Assembly (NCBI RefSeq): GCF_001898575.1
Contig: NZ_MKUD01000001.1
Span: 552,448 to 616,447, forward strand
Source: Spirosoma sp. 48-14
Lineage (GTDB): Bacteria; Bacteroidota; Bacteroidia; Cytophagales; Spirosomataceae
Reading direction: 5' to 3'
Length of the DNA: 64,000 nt
The notes under the pieces were generated by a model. It searched no databases. It saw only the letters and a program-made list of their open reading frames with translations, and was not told the DNA's origin. Position numbers and translations under genes: made by a program. This document shows, one piece after another, positions 42,345 to 49,630 of this stretch; the first letter of the stretch is position 1, and each line of letters opens with the position of its first letter.

Positions 42345-42430
42345 TTTTGGACTGCCGATTCAGCTCTTACTTAAATAGAGACTCATAACCAGGCCATTGT
42401 ACATCGTACATTATTCATTAATCATTAATC

Positions 42431-42868
42431 GTGACGCATCCATCTGACACGCGTGCTTATTTTTTTAAGATTGATACCACAATCAAGAAGATTCGGAACG
42501 CCCTGCAAAAGCAATTCAACGATGCAGGCTTCGATCTAACTGTCGATCAGTGGGTTGTGATTGACCATCTTTATCGAAACCCTGGCATCAGTCAGAATAC
42601 GATTTCGGAAATAACCACCAAAGATGCGCCGACTGTTACCCGGATTATTGATCTGCTTTCGCAGAAAGGGCTTACCGAACGACGCATGACCGATACGGAT
42701 CGCCGAAAATTCCTGGTGTACCTGACCGACATGGGAGAGGCCAAATACCATGAAGTTTTACCTGTCGTATCCGCTATGCGACGCAAAGGCTGGGGCGATC
42801 TGAGCGACGAAGACTACCAGCATTTCGTCCGAATTATGGATTCGATTTATAGCAATATCAGTGATTGA
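42431..42868 (+). CDS. MarR-family regulator of the aromatic cluster
   Basis: A 145-residue winged-helix regulator with the core ISQNTISEITTKDAPTVTRIIDLLSQKGL and wing RRMTDTDRRKFLVYLTDMGE. The start is a GTG. Its location inside the phenylalanine/tyrosine catabolic cluster, between phhA and fahA, makes control of that cluster likely. The inverted repeat at 39081-39098 before hmgA is the best candidate operator. Ligand unknown; homogentisate or phenylalanine are guesses. Confidence 0.82.
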   Translation: MTHPSDTRAYFFKIDTTIKKIRNALQKQFNDAGFDLTVDQWVVIDHLYRNPGISQNTISEITTKDAPTVTRIIDLLSQKGLTERRMTDTDRRKFLVYLTDMGEAKYHEVLPVVSAMRRKGWGDLSDEDYQHFVRIMDSIYSNISD

Positions 42869-42929
42869 CGTAATGCGGGTGGAAACCCGCGCTTGACAAC
42901 TACAGTTGCGGGTTTCCACCCGCATTACG
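42869..42929. repeat. REP-like inverted repeat, GCGGGTGGAAACCCGC family (copy 2)
   Basis: Arms 42869-42890 and 42908-42929 are perfect 22-bp complements with a 17-nt loop. It begins at the base after the marR stop codon and ends 8 bp before the fahA ATG. The second copy of this family within one gene cluster. Confidence 0.82.
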
Positions 42930-42937
42930 CATTACCT

Positions 42938-44128
42938 ATGTACGGCATTTTCAGTTATGGCATTGCTTCGCCCCGCGTCGGGTTCAAACACGGCAATTAT
43001 GTGCTTGATCTGGAAGTGGTTGGGTTGCTAGGTTATTTCAACGATCTGGCCATTGACCCGGCCGTATTTGCTCAACCGGTACTGAATGCGTTCATCGCCC
43101 TGGGGAAGCCTACGCATCTTGCTGTTCGGCAACGACTGAAAGAGCTTTTAGCCGCTGAAGCCCACGCCTTTGCCGATGTGCATGATCAGGTTTTTATTCA
43201 CCAATCGCGGGTACAGATGCACTTGCCGGTTCGCATTGGCGACTACACTGATTTTTATGCGGGCATCCATCATGCCGAGAATGTAGGGCGTATGTTCCGG
43301 CCCAATGCCGAACCGTTGCTATCCAACTATAGGCATATGCCGGTAGCTTACCATGGTCGATCTTCCTCCATCGTGGTATCTGGCACGCCTATTCGCCGAC
43401 CGAATGGGCAGTTCCTTGGCGATGATAAACAACCCGTTTTCGGACCGTCGCAGAAGCTGGATTTTGAACTGGAACTGGGATTGGTTATTGGAAAATCAAA
43501 TCCATTGGGCGAACCTATTTCGGTAGCTGAGGCCGAAGATTATATTTTTGGGATTACGCTCTTCAACGACTGGTCGGCCCGTGACATACAGCGGTGGGAG
43601 TACCAGCCGCTGGGCCCATTTCTGGGTAAAAATTTTGCCTCCAGTATCTCGGCCTGGGTGGTTCCTTTTGCGGATCTGGAGCCGTTTCGTGTAGCAGGCC
43701 CAACGCAGCAACCTACGCCCCTACCCTATCTGCGAAGCCATTACCCGGCTCATTTCGACATTGATCTGGAAATCTGGCTACAACCCGCCGATAGCACCGA
43801 AATTTGTATCAGCCGTACTAATACCCGTTATCTTTACTGGAGTTTTGCACAAATGATTGCGCACCATACCGTTAATGGCTGCAACCTGAATGTTGGTGAT
43901 GTGCTGGCTACGGGTACAATTTCGGGGCCCGAAACGTCGGACCATTTGCCAGGTAGCTACGGTTCACTACTTGAACTAAGCTGGAACGGTGAACATCCGC
44001 TGCATATCTCCGAATCTGTAACCCGAACCTTCCTGGTCGATGGCGATCAGGTAACGTTCCGCGCTACAGCTCGAAACAAACATAGTATCATTGAACTTGG
44101 TGAAGTAGCAGGTAAACTCTATTCATGA
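42938..44128 (+). CDS. fahA: fumarylacetoacetase (FAH)
   Basis: A 396-residue hydrolase cleaving fumarylacetoacetate to fumarate and acetoacetate, the last step of tyrosine degradation. Residues matching the mouse enzyme are present: Asp105 and the catalytic His112 (DYTDFYAGIHHAENVG), Glu177 and Glu179 (FELELG) and Asp211 (NDWSARDIQ). The ATG at 42938 is chosen; upstream frame runs through the REP-like hairpin. Its TGA overlaps the next ATG. Confidence 0.93.
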   Translation: MYGIFSYGIASPRVGFKHGNYVLDLEVVGLLGYFNDLAIDPAVFAQPVLNAFIALGKPTHLAVRQRLKELLAAEAHAFADVHDQVFIHQSRVQMHLPVRIGDYTDFYAGIHHAENVGRMFRPNAEPLLSNYRHMPVAYHGRSSSIVVSGTPIRRPNGQFLGDDKQPVFGPSQKLDFELELGLVIGKSNPLGEPISVAEAEDYIFGITLFNDWSARDIQRWEYQPLGPFLGKNFASSISAWVVPFADLEPFRVAGPTQQPTPLPYLRSHYPAHFDIDLEIWLQPADSTEICISRTNTRYLYWSFAQMIAHHTVNGCNLNVGDVLATGTISGPETSDHLPGSYGSLLELSWNGEHPLHISESVTRTFLVDGDQVTFRATARNKHSIIELGEVAGKLYS

Positions 44129-45018
44129 AAACCGTCAACCCCGCCGACTTAGCCCCAAACGAATTTTATCGGTACATGATCGGTACTGTAGGGCCACGGC
44201 CCATTGCGTTTGCCAGTACCGTTGATTCGCAAGGCAATGTGAACCTGAGTCCGTTCAGTTTTTTCAATATCGCCGGATACAACCCACCGACGTTGATTTT
44301 TATTCCAACCATTAACCGACGTGGACACAAAAAGCACACATTACTCAATCTGGGTGAAGTAGGCGAAGTGGTGATCAATATTGTCAACTATGCGATGGTT
44401 GAGCAGATGTCGCTTACTAGTGCCGAATTTGAACGGGGCATCAATGAATTCGAAAAAGGCGGCTTCACAGCCATCCCCTCAGATCGGGTCCGTCCACCCC
44501 GCGTTGCCGAATCACCTGCGTCCTACGAATGCCTGGTCCGGCAGATCATTCCGATGAACCAACAGGCCGACTTACCTGGAGCAGGGCATTTAGTCGTCTG
44601 CGAAATTGTTATGGCTCATTTTCAGGATACTATTTTCGATGAGGCAGGTCTGATTGATCCTCACCGGATTGATCTGATCGGTCGTATGGGCGGAGACTGG
44701 TATGCACGGGCGCAAGGCGACGCCCTATTTGAAGTGACCCGCCCGAAAGTGGGGATTGGCGTTGATCAGCTTCCGGATTCAATTCGAAACAGCGCCATTT
44801 TATCCGGCAATGATCTGGGAAAATTGGGCAGTTTTTCGACTCTGCCTACATCAGAGGAAATCAGTACCTATCGGGAATCGGGAATTCTACATGAGTTATT
44901 CGAAGAAGCCAGATACGGTTGCCAGTACTTACCCGATTTGCTACACCTTCGGGCTAAAAAATTATTGGCCGATAACAATGTGAAAGACGCCTGGCTGACA
45001 TTGCTACAACAGGCTTAA
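44125..45018 (+). CDS. flavin reductase-like FMN-binding protein
   Basis: A 297-residue protein of the flavin reductase-like/split-barrel FMN-binding family: IGTVGPRPIAFASTVDSQG (about 19-37) and NLSPFSFFNIAGYNPPTL (about 40-57) are the flavin-binding signature. The C-terminal about 90 residues are an extra helical domain. Its ATG overlaps the fahA stop (ATGA), so it is translationally coupled and probably functions with the pathway, perhaps reducing flavin for a hydroxylase. Specific role unknown. Confidence 0.8.
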   Translation: MKTVNPADLAPNEFYRYMIGTVGPRPIAFASTVDSQGNVNLSPFSFFNIAGYNPPTLIFIPTINRRGHKKHTLLNLGEVGEVVINIVNYAMVEQMSLTSAEFERGINEFEKGGFTAIPSDRVRPPRVAESPASYECLVRQIIPMNQQADLPGAGHLVVCEIVMAHFQDTIFDEAGLIDPHRIDLIGRMGGDWYARAQGDALFEVTRPKVGIGVDQLPDSIRNSAILSGNDLGKLGSFSTLPTSEEISTYRESGILHELFEEARYGCQYLPDLLHLRAKKLLADNNVKDAWLTLLQQA

Positions 45019-45098
45019 ATAAATAGAACACAGACTTTTACGATGATTAAGATCTGGGTCAATGATAATCATCATAAAAATCCGTGTTCTATTTATTT
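45017..45098. terminator. 33-bp inverted repeat, AACACAGATT family
   Basis: Arms 45017-45049 and 45066-45098 pair at 30 of 33 positions. The left arm starts in the flavin-reductase stop codon (45016-45018), and the right arm contains the stop (45089-45091) of the convergent transporter gene. Both transcripts would end in the same hairpin. Confidence 0.78.
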
Positions 45099-46648
45099 GC
45101 CAGATAGTCCACCAAATCCTCAATAGTCTTAATCCCCAATTGATTAGCTTGCTCGCGTCGCATCATCAGGCAATAGCTATTGTTAAAGCCTAGCGGCCTC
45201 AGCCAATCCAATTGATACTGTTGCTGGAATTGCTGCCGGACATATTGATAAATTGTATCCGATTGCATCGGCAGATGATCCAACACGCTCGCTGAAGGCT
45301 GTAAAACCACCAGCAATCCCGTACCTGTGTATTCTGGATAAAAATCAATCGCTCCAGTTCGCAAGGCATCGAAACAGATTTGAGTGCCTCCCAGCCCCGT
45401 TTTGGTAACGACCCGAAGTTGTGTATGTCCTTCGATCAATTGCCGGTACATTTCGGCCAGAATGTATTGCTCCGTAAATACTTTCGAACCCATCACAACC
45501 GTTTCATCGCGTTCGCCCGGTTGTGGCGGTTTGAATAAGCCAATCTGGTTTAAAAAATTACGCGCCACAGCCTCCGTCGACTGCTTTTGATAATCGACCT
45601 GATAATTCAGTGCTGTCATAACCGAATCAGTCAACTGACCAGCCAGCCGATTCAAGATTTGCCCTAACGCTGGGAAACGATTCAATGTTGTCTGTCGAAT
45701 AACCGGGGCCGCATCGTAGGGTGGAAAGGCATACCGATTATCGGTCAATACCAGCAGATCATACGCTTTAATTCGTCCATCGGTCGAGTAACCACTAATG
45801 ATATCGACTTGGCCCCGATGAATGGCTTCATACATCAGGTTCTGATCGATCAGGCGCGGGCGAAGGGTCAGACCGTACGTTTTCTGTAAACCAGGGTAGC
45901 CATCGGCCCGACCGTAAAACTCATGCGCGAATCCGGCCACCAACTTGTCCTGCTGACCCGATAGCCAGTAAAAAGCGGATAAAAACGGCACAAGTAGTAC
46001 AAAAACCAATGCACCAACGCGAAGCTTCCGTACCGACAATCGCTGCAATCGGGCGAGAGCCGCATCGAAACCAACCGCTAATAAGGCTGCCGGAATAGCA
46101 CCCGACAGCATCATATTTACATTGCTAAGGGCAATACCGCTAAAAATAAATTCACCCAATCCACCGGCAGCCACATAAGCTGCCAGCGTAGCTACCCCTA
46201 CATTTATGACCGTTGCGGTCCGAACTCCCGCGAAAATCACAGGCAGGGCAAGCGGTAACTCCACTTTTGTTAATACCTGCCCATCGGTCATGCCAATACC
46301 ACGAGCGGCCTCTTTCACCGACGCATCCACTTCCTTAATGCCTACATATGTATTTCGGATTATAGGCAGAAGCGCATACAGAAAAAGCGCCATCAGTGCG
46401 GGGCCAACCCCGATACCTAAAACTGGAATCAGGAAACCAAGTAAGGCCACGCTAGGAACCGTTTGTAACACACCGGCAATACCTAATACGCTACCGGCTA
46501 ATCGTGAGCGACGCGAAATGAGGATACCCAGCGGCACCCCCAACAACAGAGCCAGGAATAAAGACACAGCCGTTAGGCCGATATGCGTCAGCGTTTGCTC
46601 CAGCAATTTATCGGCATGCTCCCGAACAAACGTCACGAAATCAGTCAT
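45089..46648 (-). CDS. glycine betaine/choline ABC importer: permease fused to circularly permuted binding domain
   Basis: A 519-residue fusion. Residues about 18-235 are an OpuB/ProW-type permease with the EAA loop (EAARGIGMTDGQVLTKVELP, 113-132). The rest is an OpuBC/OpuCC-type binding domain in swapped order: 238-372 is normally the second half (RADGYPGL, YSTDGRIKAYDL, FPPYDAAP, LNYQVD), then a linker (373-382), then 383-519, normally the first half (VVMGSKVFTEQYILAEM, LGGTQICFDAL, IDFYPEYTGTG, LGFNNSY). Import of betaine, choline or a similar quaternary amine for osmoprotection is likely. It overlaps the ATPase gene by 8 bp. Confidence 0.85.
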   Translation of the reverse strand: MTDFVTFVREHADKLLEQTLTHIGLTAVSLFLALLLGVPLGILISRRSRLAGSVLGIAGVLQTVPSVALLGFLIPVLGIGVGPALMALFLYALLPIIRNTYVGIKEVDASVKEAARGIGMTDGQVLTKVELPLALPVIFAGVRTATVINVGVATLAAYVAAGGLGEFIFSGIALSNVNMMLSGAIPAALLAVGFDAALARLQRLSVRKLRVGALVFVLLVPFLSAFYWLSGQQDKLVAGFAHEFYGRADGYPGLQKTYGLTLRPRLIDQNLMYEAIHRGQVDIISGYSTDGRIKAYDLLVLTDNRYAFPPYDAAPVIRQTTLNRFPALGQILNRLAGQLTDSVMTALNYQVDYQKQSTEAVARNFLNQIGLFKPPQPGERDETVVMGSKVFTEQYILAEMYRQLIEGHTQLRVVTKTGLGGTQICFDALRTGAIDFYPEYTGTGLLVVLQPSASVLDHLPMQSDTIYQYVRQQFQQQYQLDWLRPLGFNNSYCLMMRREQANQLGIKTIEDLVDYLANK

Positions 46649-47375
46649 GCAAACGGTGGGGTTTATCGTCCATAAAATCCCGAACGAAATCAGAGACAGG
46701 TGATTTCAGCAACGTATCGGGCGTACCTATCTGCACAATCTGCCCAGCATCCATCAGGGCAATGCGGTCGGCCAGTTCCAGCGCTTCATTCACATCATGA
46801 GTCACCAGCACCACCGTTGTTTCGCGTAACTCATTCAGGCCGAATAATTCCCGACGAACCTGCCGACGTGTAAAAGGGTCAAGGGCGCCAAACGGCTCAT
46901 CCATCAGCACAACAGGTGGCCGAACCGCCAATGCCCTCGCCAACCCCACCCGCTGACGCTGGCCCCCACTCAACTCGGCAGGATACCTAGACAACAGCGT
47001 TTGAGGTAGCCGCAGTTTATCAATCAATTCGCGAATACGTTCCTGAATAGTTTCTGGTTGCCAGCCAAGTAAGTTAGGGACGGTTGCAATGGCTTCGGCA
47101 ACTGTATAATGCGGAAATAATCCTCCATCCTGAATAACATACCCAATCCGTCGCCGAAGTTCGAAAGCAGGCTGTTTCCTCACATCAACTCCACCCAAGC
47201 TGATTGAACCACTGGTCGGTTCGATCAGCCGATTAATCATTTTGAGTGTAGTGGTTTTGCCGCATCCACTCGTGCCTAATAAAACCAGTGTTTCGCCCTT
47301 CGCAACGTTGATCGAGAGATCAAAAACGGCCGTGTGTGTAGCAAACTGTTTGGTGAGGTTCCGAATCTCGATCAT
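46641..47375 (-). CDS. ABC importer ATPase, OpuCA/ProV-like without CBS domains
   Basis: A 244-residue ATPase. Walker A GTSGCGKTTTLKM (about 33-45), Q-loop GYVIQDGGLFPHYTV, signature LSGGQRQRVGLARA and Walker B VVLMDEPFGALD are intact. The length stops right after the nucleotide-binding domain, so the CBS pair that senses ionic strength in OpuCA-type subunits is missing. With the overlapping permease-binding protein gene it forms a complete two-gene importer. Confidence 0.85.
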   Translation of the reverse strand: MIEIRNLTKQFATHTAVFDLSINVAKGETLVLLGTSGCGKTTTLKMINRLIEPTSGSISLGGVDVRKQPAFELRRRIGYVIQDGGLFPHYTVAEAIATVPNLLGWQPETIQERIRELIDKLRLPQTLLSRYPAELSGGQRQRVGLARALAVRPPVVLMDEPFGALDPFTRRQVRRELFGLNELRETTVVLVTHDVNEALELADRIALMDAGQIVQIGTPDTLLKSPVSDFVRDFMDDKPHRLHD

Positions 47376-47505
47376 GTAGTAGAGCCAGCTTTATATACGT
47401 GGATTCGTCAACACTTGTGGCTTAATCACTGGATAGTCGTACATCCAATAAATAACTTTCATAAAAGCTCTACCAAAGCACCCACTTCACAGCAGGCGCC
47501 TTTTT

Positions 47506-47575
47506 TTAGTATTAGAAGTGGGAATGGCGGACGCATACTTTTTTATGTGTCCGCCATTCCCACTTCTAATACTAA
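47506..47575. terminator. 27-bp perfect inverted repeat after the 43-residue ORF
   Basis: Arms 47506-47532 and 47549-47575 pair perfectly around a 16-nt loop, ending 3 bp before the stop codon of the small minus-strand ORF at 47579. It ends the zeta-like/small ORF transcript. Confidence 0.8.
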
Positions 47576-47578
47576 ACC

Positions 47579-47710
47579 TTACAGATCACGGGCTTTAACC
47601 CGAATGGGTTTTCCATCTCGCTCAATTACCAACGAATCATCTTCCCGTTTTGCCTTTTCTATCAACCGTTTATGAGCAAGTCGAAAACCTTGCATAATTT
47701 TCTCAGCCAT
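47579..47710 (-). CDS. 43-residue protein overlapping zeta-toxin-like gene
   Basis: A small ORF of 43 residues, beginning MAEKIMQGFRLAHKRL and ending PIRVKARDL, that starts inside the 3' end of the zeta-like gene (8-bp overlap, 47703-47710). GGAGG lies just upstream of its ATG. It is basic and amphipathic, with a short predicted helix then a DGKP turn and beta strand. The overlap and the hairpin 3 bp after its stop support a real gene. An antitoxin or accessory role is inference only; I do not recognise a family. Confidence 0.65.
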   Translation of the reverse strand: MAEKIMQGFRLAHKRLIEKAKREDDSLVIERDGKPIRVKARDL

Positions 47711-48302
47711 GTCCTCCTTCTTTGTTTCCGTTTCCATACTTATTCTTCAACGAATTCCATAATACTAAGTTCTGTATTGTCTCACTGGCCAATATGCCGC
47801 CTTTTGCCACTTCGATAGGTTCTTCACCGCTATTATTGACGATCAGAAAGAAATCACAAATAGGCAGATACAGCGAAAACAAGTTCATTAATGCCCGCTC
47901 GTACCTACGATGAACAACGTCAGTCGGGATATGGTGTCCACCCATTGATACTCTTTTGGCCACTCGGCTAACAGCTAACTCCGCCGAAGATAAATATATA
48001 AAAATAAGCGTAACCTGATAACCAGTCCTCTTCGCTCGTTGAATCATTTGCACATACGAACGCGTGGACAGAGTTGTCTCAATAGCAAAATCGACATGTT
48101 GATACATAAGTTGTTCAATCCGATTTAGCATAATACGTCCGGCTTCAAACGCAACGTCTTCAACGTTGAATGGAGATAATCCTCTTGCTATCTCATCCGC
48201 ATTAACAAACTCCCGAACATGTAAGACTTCGGGCAACAGTGTATAGGCAGTTGTTGTTTTCCCGGCTCCATTAGGTCCAGCCAGAATATACAGGTTCGGC
48301 AT
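47703..48302 (-). CDS. zeta-toxin-like P-loop kinase
   Basis: A 199-residue AAA/kinase-like protein of the zeta toxin/UDP-sugar kinase group. Walker A GPNGAGKTT at 9-17; VNADEIARGLSPFN (about 33-46) is the zeta substrate region; FAIETTLSTRSYVQMI (about 72-87) follows; and RVAKRVSMGGHHIPTDVVHRRY is the lid with Arg residues. Zeta toxins phosphorylate UDP-N-acetylglucosamine; chromosomal homologues may have other targets. No canonical epsilon antitoxin is seen, but a 43-residue ORF overlaps downstream and an XRE gene ends 6 bp upstream. Confidence 0.8.
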   Translation of the reverse strand: MPNLYILAGPNGAGKTTTAYTLLPEVLHVREFVNADEIARGLSPFNVEDVAFEAGRIMLNRIEQLMYQHVDFAIETTLSTRSYVQMIQRAKRTGYQVTLIFIYLSSAELAVSRVAKRVSMGGHHIPTDVVHRRYERALMNLFSLYLPICDFFLIVNNSGEEPIEVAKGGILASETIQNLVLWNSLKNKYGNGNKEGGHG

Positions 48303-48307
48303 AGGTG

Positions 48308-48508
48308 CTAGTCCGTTTCTTCGAGCGTAAAGATATGCTCAACCGGTTTACCGAAAACCTGCGCCAGTTTTAGGGCCAATATCGTCGACGGTACGTAACG
48401 CCCTGCTTCAATGGAGTTGATCGTTTGGCGGCTCACCCCAATCCGATCAGCCAGATCAGCCTGCGACAGACTTTGCTCGGCTCGTTCAACTTTCAGTCGA
48501 TTTTTCAT
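48308..48508 (-). CDS. XRE-family transcriptional regulator
   Basis: A 66-residue single helix-turn-helix protein: RAEQSLSQADLADRIGVSRQTINSIEAGRYVPSTILALKLAQVFG is a standard XRE/Cro fold, with recognition helix around SRQTINSIE. It overlaps the preceding membrane-protein gene by 23 bp and is followed 5 bp later by the zeta-like gene. Two identical palindromes upstream of the membrane-protein gene are likely its operators. Confidence 0.85.
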   Translation of the reverse strand: MKNRLKVERAEQSLSQADLADRIGVSRQTINSIEAGRYVPSTILALKLAQVFGKPVEHIFTLEETD

Positions 48509-48974
48509 AACGTACGATCGTGCTGCCAGACATGAGCCAGCGAAAGCGAATGATAAATACCAGCAACACCGTGAACATGTTGTAAATCATGACATTAAAG
48601 AATGCGCCATCATAAAATAACAAAATAGCAATGGCCAAAATAATATAGTTAGCATACACACTCCATTGTAATGACTCAAGTCGAAGCTGACTAATCATTT
48701 CGTCTTCCGTTTTCTCGCGCGAGAAAGCAATCAATAGAAGCCCTATAATAACGCCTATCGCTCCTACTTCATCAGTCATGTTATCGCTATTGAAGAAAGC
48801 ACTCAGGCTATAGTTTTTTTCCTGGGCTAACTCCTTCTTGTTGAAGAGCGCTCCAACCAACGAAAAGATATTAAAATCAGCATATAGAGCAGCCAGCCCA
48901 AGAGTAGCTGACGGTACAAAAATCAACCAGCCAATCAGGCGGTATGAATGCGGAAAAAGCCACTTCGTTTTCAT
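48486..48974 (-). CDS. four-helix membrane protein coupled to XRE regulator
   Basis: A 162-residue membrane protein with hydrophobic segments at about 12-30, 66-83, 105-121 and 124-143. LRLESLQWSVYANYIILAIAILLFYDG resembles small membrane proteins found with XRE regulators in other Bacteroidota. The 23-bp overlap with the regulator gene implies translational coupling. It may sense a membrane signal and modulate the regulator, by analogy with other sensor-regulator pairs; that is inference. Confidence 0.65.
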   Translation of the reverse strand: MKTKWLFPHSYRLIGWLIFVPSATLGLAALYADFNIFSLVGALFNKKELAQEKNYSLSAFFNSDNMTDEVGAIGVIIGLLLIAFSREKTEDEMISQLRLESLQWSVYANYIILAIAILLFYDGAFFNVMIYNMFTVLLVFIIRFRWLMSGSTIVRYEKSTES

Positions 48975-48979
48975 TAGCG

Positions 48980-49043
48980 TGTAAAGTTTGTTTTACACAA
49001 CAAACGTAAAACGGATTTTCCATATTGTAAAATAAACTTTACA
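48980..49043 (-). promoter_or_regulatory. promoter with two TGTAAA-N6-TTTACA operators
   Basis: TGTAAA-gtttgt-TTTACA (48980-48997) and TGTAAA-ataaac-TTTACA (49026-49043) have identical half-sites and spacing and lie 46 bp apart. Between them the minus-strand TACGTTTG (49008-49001) matches the -7 consensus. The proximal operator covers the expected transcription start; the distal one covers the -33 area. This fits autorepression by the XRE protein. Confidence 0.65.
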
Positions 49044-49101
49044 TACCAGTAAAAAAATTATGAAATACACAGGATTTCTAAATCAAGGTGAAAATGAAGG
49101 A

Positions 49102-49164
49102 TTTTGTCCTTACGACCGTAGGGAGTAGCCTTGAGATTCCTCCTTACAGTCGGAAGGACAAAAA
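49102..49164. terminator. imperfect inverted repeat between membrane protein and rhamnose mutarotase genes
   Basis: TTTTGTCCTTACGACCGTAGGGAG (from 49102) pairs imperfectly with CTCCTTACAGTCGGAAGGACAAAA (ending 49163) with several mismatches. It sits upstream of the promoter region of the XRE operon and downstream of the rhamnose mutarotase stop, so its role is unclear. Confidence 0.5.
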
Positions 49165-49190
49165 AGAAGCTTTAGAAAATCATGAATAAA

Positions 49191-49517
49191 TTACAGCTTA
49201 AATAGCTGGTTCATGAGTACCCATTTTTCGCCGGGTTTGGCCATAGGTAGGGCTTGTTGGTAAGACCACATCAACGTCTCCCACTCTTGCACTTTTGGGT
49301 TGGCGGCATCGGCAGCCGCTTTGGCATCAAACGAGAAGGTTTCGTCGGTCTCCATAATCATGAACAATCGATTACCAATCCGGTAAATCTCCATATCGGT
49401 AATGCCCGACTCACGAATACTCGCTTCGATTTCGGGGCGGAGACGCTCATGGTAACGTTCGTATTCAGCAATCAGCGTAGGGTCATCTTTCAGATCAAGG
49501 GCAAAACAATAGCGCAT
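49191..49517 (-). CDS. L-rhamnose mutarotase family protein
   Basis: A 108-residue ferredoxin-like-fold protein of the RhaM family: RYCFALDLKDDPTLIAEYERYH, with the family's conserved Tyr-x-x-x-His, SGITDMEIYRIGNRLFMIME and MWSYQQALPMAKPGEKW. RhaM interconverts alpha and beta anomers of L-rhamnose; related proteins act on L-fucose. With the GH29 fucosidase and manA nearby, either sugar is plausible. Confidence 0.85.
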   Translation of the reverse strand: MRYCFALDLKDDPTLIAEYERYHERLRPEIEASIRESGITDMEIYRIGNRLFMIMETDETFSFDAKAAADAANPKVQEWETLMWSYQQALPMAKPGEKWVLMNQLFKL

Positions 49518-49535
49518 CAGAACCAGGATTAAACA

Positions 49536-49603
49536 GATTGATGGATTAAATAGATTTTGTTTTCGACAAAGGAAATGAACAAAATCTGTTTAATCCATCA
49601 ATC
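49536..49603. terminator. 26-bp inverted repeat, GGATTAAACAGATT family
   Basis: Arms 49536-49561 and 49578-49603 pair with one mismatch, and pairing continues imperfectly outwards. It lies between two minus-strand genes (manA and the mutarotase-like gene). Shares its word family with 4673-4773. Confidence 0.75.
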
Positions 49604-49630
49604 GGCTAAATCCCGGTTCCTGGTTCCGAC

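Noticed and set aside
49071..49126. 22-codon plus-strand ORF before the mutarotase-like gene
   Set aside because: It runs into an inverted repeat and has no ribosome site or family likeness.
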